A stretch of 64,000 nucleotides of DNA from Photobacterium lucens (GCF_009873615.1 NZ_SSMG01000281.1:1-64000); one strand, 5' to 3'; numbered from the stretch's first letter, positions 1-11,925 are shown. The notes: generated by a model not told the origin, from the letters alone. Numbers and translations: made by a program.

Positions 1-92
1 CATCATAAATGATGAATGAATTGACTGTGCTGATACTTACGTATCAATTGGTCACTAGTATCATTGATAAATCTTTTTGACTAATCATTCAA

Positions 93-135
93 CGAGTGCC
101 CACACAGATTGCATGGTCAAATTGTTAAAGAACAA
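93..135 (-). promoter_or_regulatory. rrn leader boxA antitermination region
   Basis: On the minus strand TTGTTCTTTAACAA (135-122) matches boxA of rRNA leaders. It is followed by TCTGTGTGGGCACTCG (108-93), the conserved leader motif. Together they show that a 16S rRNA gene should start a short distance to the left of base 1. Only leader sequence is present in the window. Confidence 0.85.
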
Positions 136-184
136 TACTGATTTCGTTGCTTGCCTGTGGCTCGCTCCGTGTCAGTGAGGTCGC

Positions 185-212
185 ATTATAGAGAGTTCGA
201 TCACATTGGCAA
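185..212 (-). promoter_or_regulatory. rRNA operon promoter (P1-like), reading leftward
   Basis: Read on the minus strand, TTGCCA (212-207) and TATAAT (190-185) are separated by 16 bases. They are followed by GCGACCTCACTGACACGG, which closely matches the start region of E. coli rrn P1. An A/T-rich stretch (about 220-243) lies just upstream of the -35, where a UP element would sit. The rRNA genes themselves lie beyond the left edge. Confidence 0.85.
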
Positions 213-346
213 GGGCTAAATTGAAATATTTCTGACATATTTAATCGCTCGAGCAAATAACGTTCAATGCACCTTACTTTGACTATAATTCACCCATCAT
301 ATTCGCTAATCTAGGTTAATAAATACGCATTATTATAGGTATAGTT

Positions 347-895
347 ATGCCAAGCCCTTTACGCTCTTATAAAACGATGACTCCAACATTAGGAAATAAT
401 GTCTTTATTGACCCTTCTAGTGTGATTATTGGTGATGTTCGCTTAGCTGATGATGTCAGTATTTGGCCTTTAGTCGCTGCGCGTGGTGATGTGAATTACA
501 TTACTATTGGTAAACGCACGAATATCCAAGATGGTAGTGTGCTACACGTTAGTCGTGTTAGTGATGATCACCCCAATGGTTTCCCACTTATTATTGGCGA
601 TGATGTGACGGTTGGACATAAAGCTATGCTACATGGCTGCCAAGTCGGCCATCGAGTATTAGTCGGTATGGGTGCGATTATTTTAGATGGTGCGGTCATT
701 GAAGATGATGTGATCATTGGCGCAGGCAGTGTAGTCCCACCCAATAAACGCCTCACATCTGGTTTTCTTTATGTTGGCAGTCCTGCCAAACAAGCCCGCC
801 CTTTAACAGATAAAGAAAAGGCCTTTTTATCGCAATCAGCAGATAACTATGTACGGCTCAAAAATGAGTACCTTTGCGAAGAACTGCCATTGTAA
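347..895 (+). CDS. yrdA: Gamma-carbonic anhydrase-like protein YrdA
   Basis: This 182-residue protein is a left-handed beta-helix of hexapeptide repeats, starting near 'NNVFIDPSSVIIGDV' (residues 17-31). His67, His91 and His96 sit where this family binds a metal ion in the trimer interface. The segment 'GHKAMLHGCQVGHRVLVGMG' (90-109) is nearly the same as E. coli YrdA. The family resembles gamma-class carbonic anhydrase, but activity is unproven for YrdA. The gene stands alone on the plus strand, back to back with the rRNA operon and facing the yrdB-aroE block. A TATAAT at 284-289 is a possible -10. Identification is firm; the substrate is not known. Confidence 0.9.
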   Translation: MPSPLRSYKTMTPTLGNNVFIDPSSVIIGDVRLADDVSIWPLVAARGDVNYITIGKRTNIQDGSVLHVSRVSDDHPNGFPLIIGDDVTVGHKAMLHGCQVGHRVLVGMGAIILDGAVIEDDVIIGAGSVVPPNKRLTSGFLYVGSPAKQARPLTDKEKAFLSQSADNYVRLKNEYLCEELPL

Positions 896-901
896 ATAAA
901 A

Positions 902-929
902 AGAAGCCTTATCTAACGATAAGGCTTCT
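902..929. terminator. Bidirectional intrinsic terminator between yrdA and yrdB
   Basis: A perfect 12-bp stem (AGAAGCCTTATC, 902-913, and its complement, 918-929) has a 4-base loop. A-rich sequence on the yrdA side would give a U-run for minus-strand transcripts. It lies between two convergent genes. Confidence 0.85.
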
Positions 930-948
930 CGATAAATATTTGAGTGAC

Positions 949-1212
949 TTAGCCAATAACGACATCACCATTATCATCAAAACATTCATCTTCAATCATT
1001 TCTTCTGCTAATTCTTCAAGATCGAAACGATAAGCTGAGAACTGCGCTAAAATGCCCGCTTCATCTTGTAGCGATTTATCACTACGTGCTTGTAGCCATT
1101 CAAGGCTTACCCAGCAGGTAATTAATGCGCCAGCTTGCTGGGCGGGAAAGTTTACTGCTTGGCGAACAGCATCCCACGCTTGAATATCTGAAAATAGAAT
1201 ATCTTGGTTCAT
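949..1212 (-). CDS. yrdB: DUF1488 family protein YrdB
   Basis: This small acidic protein of 87 residues belongs to the DUF1488/YrdB family, which has no known function. It is recognised by its sequence ('QAWDAVRQAVNFPAQ' near residues 11-25, acidic C-terminus 'EEMIEDECFDDNGD') and by its place directly after aroE, as in E. coli. Only 5 bases separate the aroE stop from its ATG, so it is probably the last gene of the tsaC-hemF-aroE-yrdB operon. No membrane segment or signal peptide is visible. Confidence 0.85.
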   Translation of the reverse strand: MNQDILFSDIQAWDAVRQAVNFPAQQAGALITCWVSLEWLQARSDKSLQDEAGILAQFSAYRFDLEELAEEMIEDECFDDNGDVVIG

Positions 1213-1217
1213 TACTT

Positions 1218-2039
1218 TTACTCTTGTAAGGTTCGGCGTAATTCACGCTGCACTTGTTTTGCGCCAGGACGAAGTCCACGCCATAACATAAAGCTTTCTG
1301 CTGCTTGCCCAACAAGCATACCTAGCCCATCTAGTGTTTTGATAGCACCGTGCTCTTTCGCCCAACGATTAAAAGAAGTGATCGCTGAGCCATACACCAT
1401 GTCATAGCAAGTGGTATTCGCACCAATCACTGATGGTGGTATTGCAGGTACATCCCCTGAAAGGCTGGCTGAGGTTGAATTGATGATCACATCAAAGGTT
1501 TGATTTTCAAGATCAGCTTGCTCTAATGCCGCTACATTGCCGTAAGATGAAAATAACTCTGCTAATTGTTGTGCTTTACTCAAGGTACGGTTAGCGATCA
1601 CCAGTTGTGTAGGCTGCTGTGCTAATAGAGGCAATATCACACCACGGGCTGCACCACCTGCGCCTAATAATAAGATACGTTGCTGTTTCAATTCGACATG
1701 TTGATTGATCAAATCTTGTACTAGACCTTCACCATCGGTGTTATCACCTAACACGCCACCATCATCTAGTTTCTTAAGCGTGTTAACAGCACCGGCTAAA
1801 CGAGCACGTTCTGTCAGGGTGGTCGCATATTGATAAGCTTGCTCTTTAAATGGCACCGTGATGTTACAACCTTTACCGCCATCATTAAAAAATGCATCTG
1901 CCGCCAGCACAAAACCATCAAGCGCGACTAGTTGGCTAGTGTATGTCATCTGCTGGCTCGTTTGACGGGCAAACAAGGTATGAATGAACGGAGATTTACT
2001 TTGTCCGATCGGGTTACCAAATACGACGTACTTATCCAT
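1218..2039 (-). CDS. aroE: Shikimate dehydrogenase
   Basis: AroE reduces 3-dehydroshikimate to shikimate with NADPH, the fourth step of chorismate and aromatic amino acid synthesis. The 273-residue protein has the family's usual length. Lys65 in 'NITVPFK' and Asp102 in 'NTDGEG' match the catalytic pair of E. coli AroE. 'GAGGA' (126-130) is the glycine-rich NADP loop. The N-terminal '[11 protein letters not shown]' (7-17) is the shikimate-binding serine segment. The gene lies between hemF and yrdB, all on the minus strand, and is probably co-transcribed with them. The 62-base gap to hemF shows no clear terminator. Confidence 0.97.
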   Translation of the reverse strand: MDKYVVFGNPIGQSKSPFIHTLFARQTSQQMTYTSQLVALDGFVLAADAFFNDGGKGCNITVPFKEQAYQYATTLTERARLAGAVNTLKKLDDGGVLGDNTDGEGLVQDLINQHVELKQQRILLLGAGGAARGVILPLLAQQPTQLVIANRTLSKAQQLAELFSSYGNVAALEQADLENQTFDVIINSTSASLSGDVPAIPPSVIGANTTCYDMVYGSAITSFNRWAKEHGAIKTLDGLGMLVGQAAESFMLWRGLRPGAKQVQRELRRTLQE

Positions 2040-2101
2040 ATACGAATTCTCTCTTTATATAAGCAAGCTCTATCACTCCGTGATCTGAGCTAAATGATTG
2101 T

Positions 2102-3573
<1,472 letters not shown>

Positions 3574-3684
3574 AGTATCCTCATTTCTTCTTGGGCTAAT
3601 ATTGTTGTTTTACTTTCTCAAAATCATTCTACCTACTCCTTAGTCACAACTCCATGCTAGGTTATAAGACAGTCAATATTCATG

Positions 3685-3700
3685 ACGCAAACGTTTTCCT
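3685..3700. promoter_or_regulatory. PurR operator upstream of purEK
   Basis: ACGCAAACGTTTTCCT is a near-consensus PurR box (consensus ACGCAAACGTTTGCGT). It closely resembles the operator in front of E. coli purE. It lies just upstream of a TATAAT at 3717-3722 that would be the -10 of the purEK promoter. A repressor bound here, with hypoxanthine or guanine, would cover the -35 region. No purR gene lies in this window. Confidence 0.8.
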
Positions 3701-3767
3701 TTGCGATAAATCACCGTATAATGCCGACATCAACACGATGTTAAGTTATGACCTGAAGGAGAATGAG

Positions 3768-4256
3768 ATGAAAGTTGGAATTATCATGGGTTCAAAATCT
3801 GACTGGCCAACCATGCAACATGCCGCTGAGATGCTTGATCGTTTCAATGTTCCTTATGAGACAAAGGTCGTTTCAGCTCACCGCACCCCACATTTACTGG
3901 CTGAATACGCAGAAAGTGCGCAAGAGCGTGGTATTAAAGTGATCATCGCAGGTGCTGGCGGCGCGGCTCACTTACCTGGTATGACAGCCGCTTTTACTTG
4001 CGTGCCTGTATTAGGTGTGCCAGTACAATCTCGCGCCCTAAAAGGTATGGATTCACTGCTTTCGATTGTTCAAATGCCAAAGGGGATTGCAGTAGGTACA
4101 TTGGCGATTGGTGATGCAGGTGCTGCCAATGCTGGCCTATTAGCCGCACAAATTATCGGTACGCAAGATGAACAAGTGCTTGCTGCCATTGATGCTTTCC
4201 GTAAAGAGCAAACAGAAACCGTACTGAGTAATCCAAATCCAGCTGAGGACGCATAA
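3768..4256 (+). CDS. purE: N5-carboxyaminoimidazole ribonucleotide mutase
   Basis: PurE moves the carboxyl group of N5-CAIR to give CAIR in purine synthesis. The start was set at the ATG at 3768, which has AAGGAG seven bases upstream. The longer frame from 3654 would run through the PurR operator and promoter. This gives 162 residues, the usual length of class I PurE. 'GSKSDW' (8-13) and 'SAHRTP' (36-41, with the catalytic-region His38) bind the nucleotide; '[11 protein letters not shown]' follows. The stop codon overlaps the purK start by one base (TAATG), so purE and purK are co-translated. Confidence 0.97.
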   Translation: MKVGIIMGSKSDWPTMQHAAEMLDRFNVPYETKVVSAHRTPHLLAEYAESAQERGIKVIIAGAGGAAHLPGMTAAFTCVPVLGVPVQSRALKGMDSLLSIVQMPKGIAVGTLAIGDAGAANAGLLAAQIIGTQDEQVLAAIDAFRKEQTETVLSNPNPAEDA

Positions 4257-5374
4257 TGAATAACGTGCTCGTCCTTGGAGCAGGTCAACTTGCCCGTATG
4301 ATGGCACTGGCTGGTGCACCGCTTAACATCAATGTGATTGCCTATGATGTGGGTAGCGATAAGGTGGTTCACCCACTGACCCTACAGGTTATGGCGGATT
4401 CTTTAGCTCAAGCCATTAATGAAGTTGATGCCATCACCGCTGAATTTGAACACATTCCTCACGATATTTTAGATAGTTGCGCTGCTAGCGGAAAATTCTT
4501 CCCAACACCTGATGCAATTAAAGCAGGTGGCGATCGCCGACTTGAAAAAGTATTACTGGATAACGCAGGCGTGCGGAATGCTAAATACCATGTGATCCGT
4601 GAGCGTGCTGATCTATTAACCGCAATTGAAAAGATCGGCTTACCGCTGGTGCTAAAAAGTGCCTTAGGTGGTTATGACGGTAAAGGGCAGTGGCGCTTAA
4701 AAGAAAGCACACAAATTGATACGATCTGGCCTGAAATGGCGCAATGTATTGCCGATTCTGCTAATCAAGCGATTGTGGCAGAGCAATTCATTCCTTTTCA
4801 ACGTGAAGTGTCATTAATTGGTGCGCGTAATCGTAGCGGTGATATTCAAGTATTTAACTTAACAGAGAATATTCACACTGACGGCGTACTAAGCCTATCT
4901 ACCGCAATTGTGGGTGACTCACCGCTGCAAGCACAAGCAGATGACATGTTCCGCGCCGTAGCGAATAGCCTTGATTATGTTGGTGTGTTGGCCATCGAGT
5001 TTTTTGATCTTAATGGTGAGTTATTGGTAAACGAAATTGCACCACGGGTTCATAACTCAGGCCACTGGACACAACAAGGGGCTGAAACCTGCCAGTTTGA
5101 AAACCATTTACGCGCAGTATGTGACTTTCCACTTGGCAATACGCAACTAACTCGACCAAGCGCGATGATCAATATCTTAGGGTTAGACAGCGTACCTGAT
5201 GCGGTTTATACCCAAGAAGGTTGCCATGTTCATTGGTACGGCAAAGAAAAACGAGCAGGGCGTAAAATGGGACACATTAACGTGTGTGCAGATACACCAG
5301 AGCAACTGCAGTATCGTTTGATCATGTTATCGAGCTTACTCGATGAGAAAGATTTCCCCGCACTACCTCGCTAA
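4256..5374 (+). CDS. purK: N5-carboxyaminoimidazole ribonucleotide synthase
   Basis: PurK uses ATP and bicarbonate to carboxylate AIR to N5-CAIR, which PurE then uses. The 372-residue protein is an ATP-grasp enzyme. It has an N-terminal Rossmann-like '[10 protein letters not shown]' (residues 6-15), a central '[18 protein letters not shown]' ATP-binding segment, and '[13 protein letters not shown]' near the metal site. Its start overlaps the purE stop by one base. A strong terminator follows at 5401-5430. Control is expected through the PurR box at 3685-3700. Confidence 0.97.
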   Translation: MNNVLVLGAGQLARMMALAGAPLNINVIAYDVGSDKVVHPLTLQVMADSLAQAINEVDAITAEFEHIPHDILDSCAASGKFFPTPDAIKAGGDRRLEKVLLDNAGVRNAKYHVIRERADLLTAIEKIGLPLVLKSALGGYDGKGQWRLKESTQIDTIWPEMAQCIADSANQAIVAEQFIPFQREVSLIGARNRSGDIQVFNLTENIHTDGVLSLSTAIVGDSPLQAQADDMFRAVANSLDYVGVLAIEFFDLNGELLVNEIAPRVHNSGHWTQQGAETCQFENHLRAVCDFPLGNTQLTRPSAMINILGLDSVPDAVYTQEGCHVHWYGKEKRAGRKMGHINVCADTPEQLQYRLIMLSSLLDEKDFPALPR

Positions 5375-5400
5375 GTTCCTCACATACAAACCGACAAAAA

Positions 5401-5430
5401 AGCCTGCAATCTATGCAGGCTTTGTTTTTA
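5401..5430 (+). terminator. Intrinsic terminator after purEK
   Basis: AGCCTGCA (5401-5408) pairs with TGCAGGCT (5414-5421) around a 5-base loop, followed by TTGTTTTTA. An A-run upstream (5395-5401) lets it also stop the convergent minus-strand gene that ends at 5428. Confidence 0.85.
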
Positions 5431-6003
5431 TTCTGTTTTATCTAAGCTTTCAGGCTCTTGGTAAGCATGGCATTTTCTATCAGCACATTGCAGCTTCACA
5501 CCACTGGCTAATTTCTTTTCAATTAACAAACCAAAGCCACATTGTTGGCAAGTCCCGGCAACAGGTTTGTTATTGACCGCAAAGCGACAACTTGGATACT
5601 GATCACAGGCATAGAACACTTTGCCATAACGAGATTTTCGCTCAGTTAAATGGCCTTTGTGACATTCGGGACATTCAACATCCGTATTCTCCGCTTTCTT
5701 TTCCGTTGATGCCAAATAATGACAAGCAGGGTATGCCGAACAACCAATAAACATCCCATAACGACCTTGACGTAAAACCAACGGGCTTTCACATTCAGGG
5801 CAAGGCATATCTAACTCTTTCACCACATGTCCATCATTGTGATTTAATGGCTGAATGTAATCACACGCTGGGTAGTGATCACAGCCAAGAAACGGACCAC
5901 GCTTACCAAAGCGCATCACAAGCTCACCACCACACTGTGGACAAGGCGAGTGTGCTAACGCTTGTTCATGGGCTGAAAATAAAGGCGTGTTATTGGTTGT
6001 CAT
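5428..6003 (-). CDS. Topoisomerase-type C4 zinc-finger protein (YrdD-like)
   Basis: This 191-residue protein consists almost wholly of four Cys4 zinc fingers of the type found at the C-terminus of DNA topoisomerase I. They begin with 'CPQC', 'CPEC', 'CPEC' and 'CQQC' and close with 'CDHYPAC', 'CSAYPAC', 'CDQYPSC' and 'CADRKC'. There is no topoisomerase catalytic domain, so it should bind single-stranded DNA or nucleic acid rather than cut it. The matching E. coli gene is yrdD, often mislabelled as a topoisomerase. It follows smg and dprA on the minus strand, an order kept across enteric and vibrio genomes. Its exact job is unknown. Confidence 0.85.
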   Translation of the reverse strand: MTTNNTPLFSAHEQALAHSPCPQCGGELVMRFGKRGPFLGCDHYPACDYIQPLNHNDGHVVKELDMPCPECESPLVLRQGRYGMFIGCSAYPACHYLASTEKKAENTDVECPECHKGHLTERKSRYGKVFYACDQYPSCRFAVNNKPVAGTCQQCGFGLLIEKKLASGVKLQCADRKCHAYQEPESLDKTE

Positions 6004-6067
6004 TGGGTATGCTCAACAAGAAAAAAATCGCAGATACAATAACGGGCCACTCAATGGCCCGTTGCGT

Positions 6068-6544
6068 TTAATGAATGGTGCCTTCTTCATCCGCACCATA
6101 TAGCAGCTCTTCCATTTGGCTATACGCCGTTTCATTGCCCGGCGCATTAAAGAGTACCATTAAGATGATCCATTTCAGATCATCTAACGAAAACTCATTG
6201 GTATCGAGCTCCATAATACGATCGATCACCATTTCACGGGTATCGGCATTAAGGACATGAATTTGCTCAAGATACATCAAGAAACCACGGCAAGTCACAT
6301 CCATGCGGATCATCTCTTGCTCGGTGTAAACACGCATTGATGTCGCTGCACAGTTATTCACATAAGGGGTATGCTCAGTTTCTTGCAGCGCTGCCAGCTG
6401 TTCTAACCAACTAAGAGCTTTATAAATATCATCTTGATGGAACCCTGCACGAATTAACTCTTCGGAAAGTTCATCTTGATCAAACATCAACTCAGCATCA
6501 CTTTGGATGTAAGTCTCAAACAGGTACATAAGAATGTCCATCAT
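6068..6544 (-). CDS. smg: DUF494 family protein Smg
   Basis: Smg is a 158-residue acidic protein of unknown function that is almost always found directly after dprA (smf). The N-terminus '[14 protein letters not shown]' and '[20 protein letters not shown]' are typical of the family. Its ATG overlaps the dprA stop (ATGA), so the two are translationally coupled. No membrane segment is evident. The gene is soluble and conserved in length; any link to DNA uptake rests on its position only. Confidence 0.9.
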   Translation of the reverse strand: MMDILMYLFETYIQSDAELMFDQDELSEELIRAGFHQDDIYKALSWLEQLAALQETEHTPYVNNCAATSMRVYTEQEMIRMDVTCRGFLMYLEQIHVLNADTREMVIDRIMELDTNEFSLDDLKWIILMVLFNAPGNETAYSQMEELLYGADEEGTIH

Positions 6545-7644
6545 GACTCGCTCCTCCTCGTTCTGATATAACCACCTGGCACTGCACTGACCAAACCAAG
6601 TAACTCCAACTCTAACAGCTGGGTTAATATTTCGTGGACAGGCTGTTCACAGCGTTCAGCAACTACATCTACGGGTGTTGCTTCGGTGCCTACGTTAGCC
6701 AACAGCGCTGGAAATGGCAATTCTTCATTTTCAGGTTGTGGCAAAGGCAAGCCTATTTGATTATTTATTGCGCACTCAGTAAGGGTTCCTACTTCATTAA
6801 AAATATCGAGGGGACTTTCTACCAGTGTAGCACCGGATTTTATCAAGGCATTACAGCCCTTACTTTGCGTGTTATAGATAGAGCCCGGGATAGCAAACAC
6901 TTCACGCCCTTGCTCTAACGCATAACGTGCGGTGATAAGTGAACCACTTTTTTCAGCTGCTTCTACGACTAATACGCCAGTCGACAAGCCACTGATCACT
7001 CGGTTTCGTCGTGGAAAATTTTGTGGTCTTGGTTTTTCATCAGGCCAGAATTCTGAGACTAACGCCCCTTGCTCGACAATATCATTGGCTAACTTTCGAT
7101 GCCGAGCTGGATATACCTGATCTAAACCAGAGCCCAGCACGGCAATGGTGGCACCACCAGATTTCAATGCCCCTAAATGGGCTTGGCCATCTATTCCTAA
7201 AGCTAAACCGCTGGTCACCACGTAATCCGCTTGCCCTAACGCATAACCAAAATTGAAGGCCGCTTCTCTACCATCAATGGATGCCGAACGACTGCCTATG
7301 ATCGCAATTTGCGGCTGAGATACATAGGAGGCATCCCCTCGAACAAACAACAAGGGAGGCGGTGACGAGATTTGTTTGAGTAAATAAGGGTAATGAGGAG
7401 AATCTAATGTCAGTACTTGCTGAAATGGTTGTTCATGCCAAGCCAAAACTTGATCGATTCGACGCTGTTCTGGCGACACTATGGCAGTGGCTTGTTGCTC
7501 ACTTAGCCCTAACTGACGTAATTGTTCAAACGGCAGTGCTATACAGTCAGCAGCAGAAATTTTACTTAATAATTTATTAATGCGATGACCCCCTAATGTT
7601 GGAGTCATCGCTAGCACTAACCAAGGGTAGAGTGCGTTAGTCAT
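6541..7644 (-). CDS. dprA: DNA-processing protein DprA
   Basis: DprA loads RecA on incoming single-stranded DNA during natural transformation. The 367-residue protein has the Rossmann-like DNA_processg_A domain, with '[15 protein letters not shown]', '[17 protein letters not shown]', '[14 protein letters not shown]' and '[13 protein letters not shown]'. A C-terminal winged-helix-like segment precedes the stop. I chose the ATG at 7644; a TTG one codon upstream (7647) is the alternative. It lies six bases from the stop of the LysM gene and overlaps smg, so LysM-dprA-smg looks like one transcript. comM, another transformation gene, is 13 kb away. Confidence 0.93.
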   Translation of the reverse strand: MTNALYPWLVLAMTPTLGGHRINKLLSKISAADCIALPFEQLRQLGLSEQQATAIVSPEQRRIDQVLAWHEQPFQQVLTLDSPHYPYLLKQISSPPPLLFVRGDASYVSQPQIAIIGSRSASIDGREAAFNFGYALGQADYVVTSGLALGIDGQAHLGALKSGGATIAVLGSGLDQVYPARHRKLANDIVEQGALVSEFWPDEKPRPQNFPRRNRVISGLSTGVLVVEAAEKSGSLITARYALEQGREVFAIPGSIYNTQSKGCNALIKSGATLVESPLDIFNEVGTLTECAINNQIGLPLPQPENEELPFPALLANVGTEATPVDVVAERCEQPVHEILTQLLELELLGLVSAVPGGYIRTRRSES

Positions 7645-7650
7645 CAATAC

Positions 7651-8712
7651 TTATCGCGTTGGTGGAACCGCGATAACCCCCGGTTTAAACGGCTCTAAAC
7701 TTTGCATCACCACCGCTAAACTAAAACGCTCATAAGGACGCAATACCATTAGTTTACCAACAGACACTTCACCTAACTGAGTTGAGCCAGCAAACGGATT
7801 ATCTTTGTAATGGTAACTGCCTTTTTTGCCTTGCACTTTGGCGCCAGGTTTAAACAGATCAAATACGTAGCCCGATTCCACACCATCTAAATGACCACGA
7901 TCGAGCACTACAACATCAAAACTAGAGATATAGCTACGTCCTTCTAGTTGACCAATTACGTTGGCCGTCATAGATTCTGGCGGCGTTGAAGGTGAGAACG
8001 ATAAATTAGGCTCGCCACTCACAAGTAGTGGCAACAAGATGTCGTTTTGACTGATTTCTTGACGGTAAGTATCTACACGTAGCTGACTCGTTGTTTCATC
8101 CGCAGCTGTGACAGTTAAATCCGCAATTTCTTTTAGCGTCATCACTTTCGCTTCAACCGCAGGTTGCGTTTCCGTGGCCGCATCGTCGCGCTCAAAGGTT
8201 TCTTCAATACGGTATACACGCCATTGGGTGGTTGGAGCTAACGGTTGATCTGCCCATACAATATCACCGACAGATAGGTATCCACGCTCATCACTGGCAC
8301 CTAATACCTGTGGTTGAGCTTTCGCAGATTCTTGGCTGATCAATTTATTTTCAGCCACATACTCCAACATTAAGTATCCCGGTAGCGTTGTAATAGGATC
8401 GCGGATAACTCGTGCTGTTGGCGAGAGTTTTACATGCTTTTTCAAACTGAGTTTTGGTTGTCCATTCACCCAAATAAGGTGGAGGCGATCACCTGGATAA
8501 ATAAGGTGAGGGTTTTTAATGTAGCTGTTCTTTTCCCACAATTGAGGCCATGACCATGGGTTTTCAAGAAATACTCCAGAAATATCCCATAACGTATCAC
8601 CTTTCTTTACGATGTAGACTTCTGGTATATCTTTTTTAAGTAATGGAGATGGCGCAGCAAACAGAGAGGGGATAAAAAGCATAAAGCTAAGAATAATGCC
8701 CAATTGCTTCAT
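7651..8712 (-). CDS. LysM domain protein, probably exported
   Basis: This 353-residue protein starts with a signal peptide ('MKQLGIILSFMLFIPSLFAA', residues 1-20). One LysM peptidoglycan-binding motif follows at about 34-80 ('YIVKKGDTLWDISGVFLEN', 'NPHLIYPGDRLHLIW'). The rest has no catalytic signature I recognise. It matches the LysM protein found directly upstream of dprA in many gammaproteobacteria, where its role is unknown. It probably binds the cell wall in the periplasm. AGGAAG lies 8 bases before the ATG. It is the first gene of the LysM-dprA-smg unit and is divergent from def. Confidence 0.85.
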   Translation of the reverse strand: MKQLGIILSFMLFIPSLFAAPSPLLKKDIPEVYIVKKGDTLWDISGVFLENPWSWPQLWEKNSYIKNPHLIYPGDRLHLIWVNGQPKLSLKKHVKLSPTARVIRDPITTLPGYLMLEYVAENKLISQESAKAQPQVLGASDERGYLSVGDIVWADQPLAPTTQWRVYRIEETFERDDAATETQPAVEAKVMTLKEIADLTVTAADETTSQLRVDTYRQEISQNDILLPLLVSGEPNLSFSPSTPPESMTANVIGQLEGRSYISSFDVVVLDRGHLDGVESGYVFDLFKPGAKVQGKKGSYHYKDNPFAGSTQLGEVSVGKLMVLRPYERFSLAVVMQSLEPFKPGVIAVPPTR

Positions 8713-9069
8713 GAGATCGCTTCCTTGGATAACACAACCGAATCGTAAGGCTCCGCCTTACAACAAATAAAATACGTTTATTGTCTCAGACTGGCATTAG
8801 CTTATTGATATGTCGACTGTTTAACGATGAGCAAAAAGCGCTTTTCGGTTCACGTCACTATTTATAGAAAACTGTTGCAGGTCAATAACGCCAAGTTTGC
8901 TAACGGCTAACACTAATCCCTTTCATCATAAAATAGTGCCATGCTGCTTTTTATTTCCTTATCCCTAGCCCACAGCAAAAAATTCGGTACTGTTATTTGA
9001 TCTGTAAAATGACTAGAATTAGACCAACAGCGATTTATTTTTAGTTACCGTTAACGAATTCGAGTCCTT
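8713..9069. other. Divergent intergenic region between the LysM gene and def
   Basis: This 357-base A/T-rich gap should hold the promoters of the LysM-dprA-smg and def-fmt units. It contains a perfect 7-bp inverted repeat with a 3-base loop (GTAAGGC/GCCTTAC, 8745-8761) in what would be the LysM leader. TAGAAT at 9014-9019 is a possible def -10, but no good -35 precedes it. I see no small gene or known riboswitch here. Confidence 0.5.
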
Positions 9070-9579
9070 ATGTCTGTATTACAAGTTTTAACCTTTCCGG
9101 ACGAGCGCCTACGTACTGTCGCAAAGCCTGTTGAGGCAATAACACCTGAAATCCAAACAATTATCGATGATATGTTGGAAACCATGTACGACGAAGAAGG
9201 CATTGGTCTTGCGGCAACTCAAGTCGATATTCACCAACGCATTGTGGTGATTGATACTTCTGAAACGCGCGATCAACCTATGGTCTTGATCAACCCAGAA
9301 ATCACTGCAAAACGCGGTGAAGATGGGATTGAAGAAGGCTGTCTTTCTGTTCCTGGCGCACGAGCATTAGTGCCACGAGCTGCTGAAGTGAGCGTAACCG
9401 CCTTGGATCGTAACGGTGATACCATCAGCTTTGATGCAGATGAGCTACTGGCTATTTGCATTCAACATGAATTAGATCACCTAGCAGGTAAGCTATTTGT
9501 GGACTACTTGTCACCGCTAAAGCGTCAGCGTATCAAACAAAAACTAGAAAAAATTAAACGCCATAACGAAAAAAACTAA
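9070..9579 (+). CDS. def: Peptide deformylase
   Basis: Def removes the formyl group from the initiator methionine of new proteins. The 169-residue protein has all three motifs: 'GIGLAATQ' (44-51), 'EGCLSVP' (89-95) and 'HELDH' (133-137). Cys91, His133 and His137 bind the Fe2+ or Zn2+ ion, and Glu134 is the catalytic residue. It is the first gene of def-fmt, only 16 bases ahead of fmt, which supplies the formyl group that Def later removes. Confidence 0.98.
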   Translation: MSVLQVLTFPDERLRTVAKPVEAITPEIQTIIDDMLETMYDEEGIGLAATQVDIHQRIVVIDTSETRDQPMVLINPEITAKRGEDGIEEGCLSVPGARALVPRAAEVSVTALDRNGDTISFDADELLAICIQHELDHLAGKLFVDYLSPLKRQRIKQKLEKIKRHNEKN

Positions 9580-9595
9580 TTATTTAGAGGTTACC

Positions 9596-10540
9596 TTGAG
9601 CAAACCATTACGCATCGTTTTTGCCGGTACTCCTGACTTCGCCGCCCGTCATCTGGCGGCGTTGTTGTCTTCACAGCACGACGTTGTTGCTGTTTACACT
9701 CAACCGGATCGCCCTGCAGGCCGTGGTAAAAAACTAACGGCAAGCCCTGTAAAAGCCATTGCACTTGAGCATGATATTCCGGTTTACCAGCCTGTTTCGC
9801 TACGCAATGAAGAAGCACAACAAGAACTTGCAGCCATTGATGCGGACATCATGGTCGTTGTTGCTTACGGCCTATTATTACCACAAGAAGTGTTAGACAC
9901 ACCGCGTTTAGGTTGTATTAACGTCCATGGTTCTATTCTACCTCGCTGGCGTGGTGCCGCACCTATCCAACGTTCTATCTGGGCAGGTGATACGGAAACC
10001 GGCGTGACTATCATGCAGATGGATATCGGCCTTGATACTGGCGACATGCTAAAAGTGGCAACCTTGCCAATTGAAGCAACAGATACCAGTGCCACTATGT
10101 ATGAAAAACTGGCTGAACTTGGCCCTGATGCACTTATTGATTGTTTATCTGATATTGCAGACGGCACAGCTGTTGCCGTTAAACAAGACGATGAGCAAGC
10201 AAACTACGCCAAAAAGCTAAGTAAAGAAGAAGCTTTAATTGATTGGACAATGGATGCCGCTGCGATTGAGCGTTGTGTGCGTGCATTTAACCCTTGGCCA
10301 ATGAGCTACTTCACCGTCGCAGAGCAAAATGTCAAAGTATGGCAAACAGCGGTAGAAGCCGATAACCAAGGTAAAGCGCCAGGTACGATTTTATCTGCGG
10401 ATAAACAAGGTATCTTGGTGGCGACAGGTAATGGCGCACTTCGCCTTATTTCGCTTCAACCTCCAGGCAAAAAAGCCATGTCCGCGGCGGATTTACTAAA
10501 CTCGCGTCGAGAATGGTTCGAACCTGGCACTCAGCTATAA
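9596..10540 (+). CDS. fmt: Methionyl-tRNA formyltransferase
   Basis: Fmt formylates initiator Met-tRNA using 10-formyltetrahydrofolate. The 314-residue protein has the N-terminal formyltransferase fold with '[17 protein letters not shown]' (109-125). Asn109, His111 and Asp147 form the catalytic set, followed by a C-terminal OB-like tRNA-binding domain. The start is a TTG at 9596 with AGAGG six bases upstream; no ATG fits the conserved '[11 protein letters not shown]' N-terminus. It follows def closely and is cut off from rsmB by a terminator. Confidence 0.97.
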   Translation: MSKPLRIVFAGTPDFAARHLAALLSSQHDVVAVYTQPDRPAGRGKKLTASPVKAIALEHDIPVYQPVSLRNEEAQQELAAIDADIMVVVAYGLLLPQEVLDTPRLGCINVHGSILPRWRGAAPIQRSIWAGDTETGVTIMQMDIGLDTGDMLKVATLPIEATDTSATMYEKLAELGPDALIDCLSDIADGTAVAVKQDDEQANYAKKLSKEEALIDWTMDAAAIERCVRAFNPWPMSYFTVAEQNVKVWQTAVEADNQGKAPGTILSADKQGILVATGNGALRLISLQPPGKKAMSAADLLNSRREWFEPGTQL

Positions 10541-10548
10541 ACACCAAG

Positions 10549-10580
10549 GCCAGTGTTCAGTCACTGGCTTTTCTTTTTTA
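10549..10580 (+). terminator. Intrinsic terminator between fmt and rsmB
   Basis: GCCAGTG (10549-10555) pairs with CACTGGC (10562-10568) around a 6-base loop, followed by TTTTCTTTTTT. It separates def-fmt from rsmB, which E. coli transcribes as one unit. Confidence 0.8.
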
Positions 10581-10630
10581 AGTTCCAACATTGTTATCGC
10601 CAGCACTAACGGCGTGTTCAGGAAACAGCT

Positions 10631-11911
10631 ATGAATGTAAGAGCCACCGCGGCCAAAGTTATTTATCAGGTCGTTGATCAAGGGCAGTCATTATCCGCCG
10701 CGCTTCCCGCTGCGCAACAAGATATCAGAGAGCGTGACCACGCTTTATTGCAAGAGATCTGCTATGGCGTTCTTCGCTGGCTTCCACGTTTAGAGTCAAT
10801 CACTCAAGCGTTAATGGATAAGCCGTTAAAAGGTAAGCAACGTGTTTTCCACCACCTTATTTTAGTGGGTTTGTACCAGTTAGGTTACATGCGTATTCCA
10901 GCTCACGCGGCAGTTGCTGAAACGGTAAATGCGACGAAAACACTTAAAAAGCCACAACTTCGTGGTCTTATTAACGCAATTTTACGTAATTATCAGCGTC
11001 AACAAGAAGAGCTCGATGCCAAAGCGATCAGCCATGACGCAGGTAAATTAGGTCACCCAAGTTGGCTGCTGAAACTGTTAAAAGAAAGCTACCCTGAGCA
11101 ATTTGAAGCGATTTGTGAAGCCAACAACACCAAAGCGCCAATGTGGCTACGTGTAAACCGCCAGCACAATACTCGTGATGCTTACCGTGCACTTCTTGAT
11201 GCCGAAGGTATTGCGACAGAGTTGCACCCACAAGCGGCTGATGCACTACGTTTGCTGTCACCTTGTGATGTCACCAAACTGCCAGGTTTTAGTGATGGTT
11301 GGGTATCGGTACAAGATGCCGCTGCACAATTGGCTGTGGATTACTTACAGCCACAAGCAGGTGAGTTAATCCTTGATTGCTGTGCAGCCCCTGGTGGTAA
11401 AACAGCTCACATCATGGAGCATGTGCCATCAACTAAAGTGGTAGCCATTGATTGCGATGAAAACCGTCTTAAACGTGTGCATGAAAACCTAGCGCGTTTA
11501 AACCTTGATGCGACAGTACTGTGTGCTGATGCTCGCTACCCAGAGCAATGGTGGAAGGGCGATAAATTCGATCGCATTTTGCTGGATGCACCATGTTCAG
11601 CGACAGGTGTTATCCGTCGTCACCCAGATATCAAATGGCTACGCCGTGGTGAAGATATTGCGGCACTGGCAACACTTCAGGCAGAAATCTTTGATGCAAT
11701 GTGGCTGCAATTAAAACCGGGTGGTACGTTGGTTTACGCTACTTGCTCTATTACGCCACAAGAAAACTGCGATCAGGTAAAAGCTTTCTTAGCACGAACG
11801 TCAGATGCGACATTAATTGGCAGCGATCCTGCGAAACCGGGTCGTCAAATTCTGCCCGGAGAAGAAGCAATGGATGGTTTTTACTACGCAGTACTGACAA
11901 AAGCAGAGTAA
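10631..11911 (+). CDS. rsmB: 16S rRNA (cytosine-967-C5)-methyltransferase RsmB
   Basis: RsmB (Sun/Fmu) methylates C967 of 16S rRNA with S-adenosylmethionine. The 426-residue protein has an N-terminal NusB-like RNA-binding domain (about 1-140). A Rossmann methyltransferase domain follows with 'CCAAPGGKT', '[16 protein letters not shown]' and '[11 protein letters not shown]'. The cysteines in the last two motifs are the release and nucleophile cysteines of m5C enzymes. It keeps the def-fmt-rsmB-trkA order of enteric bacteria, but terminators on both sides suggest its own promoter. Confidence 0.96.
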   Translation: MNVRATAAKVIYQVVDQGQSLSAALPAAQQDIRERDHALLQEICYGVLRWLPRLESITQALMDKPLKGKQRVFHHLILVGLYQLGYMRIPAHAAVAETVNATKTLKKPQLRGLINAILRNYQRQQEELDAKAISHDAGKLGHPSWLLKLLKESYPEQFEAICEANNTKAPMWLRVNRQHNTRDAYRALLDAEGIATELHPQAADALRLLSPCDVTKLPGFSDGWVSVQDAAAQLAVDYLQPQAGELILDCCAAPGGKTAHIMEHVPSTKVVAIDCDENRLKRVHENLARLNLDATVLCADARYPEQWWKGDKFDRILLDAPCSATGVIRRHPDIKWLRRGEDIAALATLQAEIFDAMWLQLKPGGTLVYATCSITPQENCDQVKAFLARTSDATLIGSDPAKPGRQILPGEEAMDGFYYAVLTKAE

Positions 11912-11925
11912 GCAATCTTTTTAAT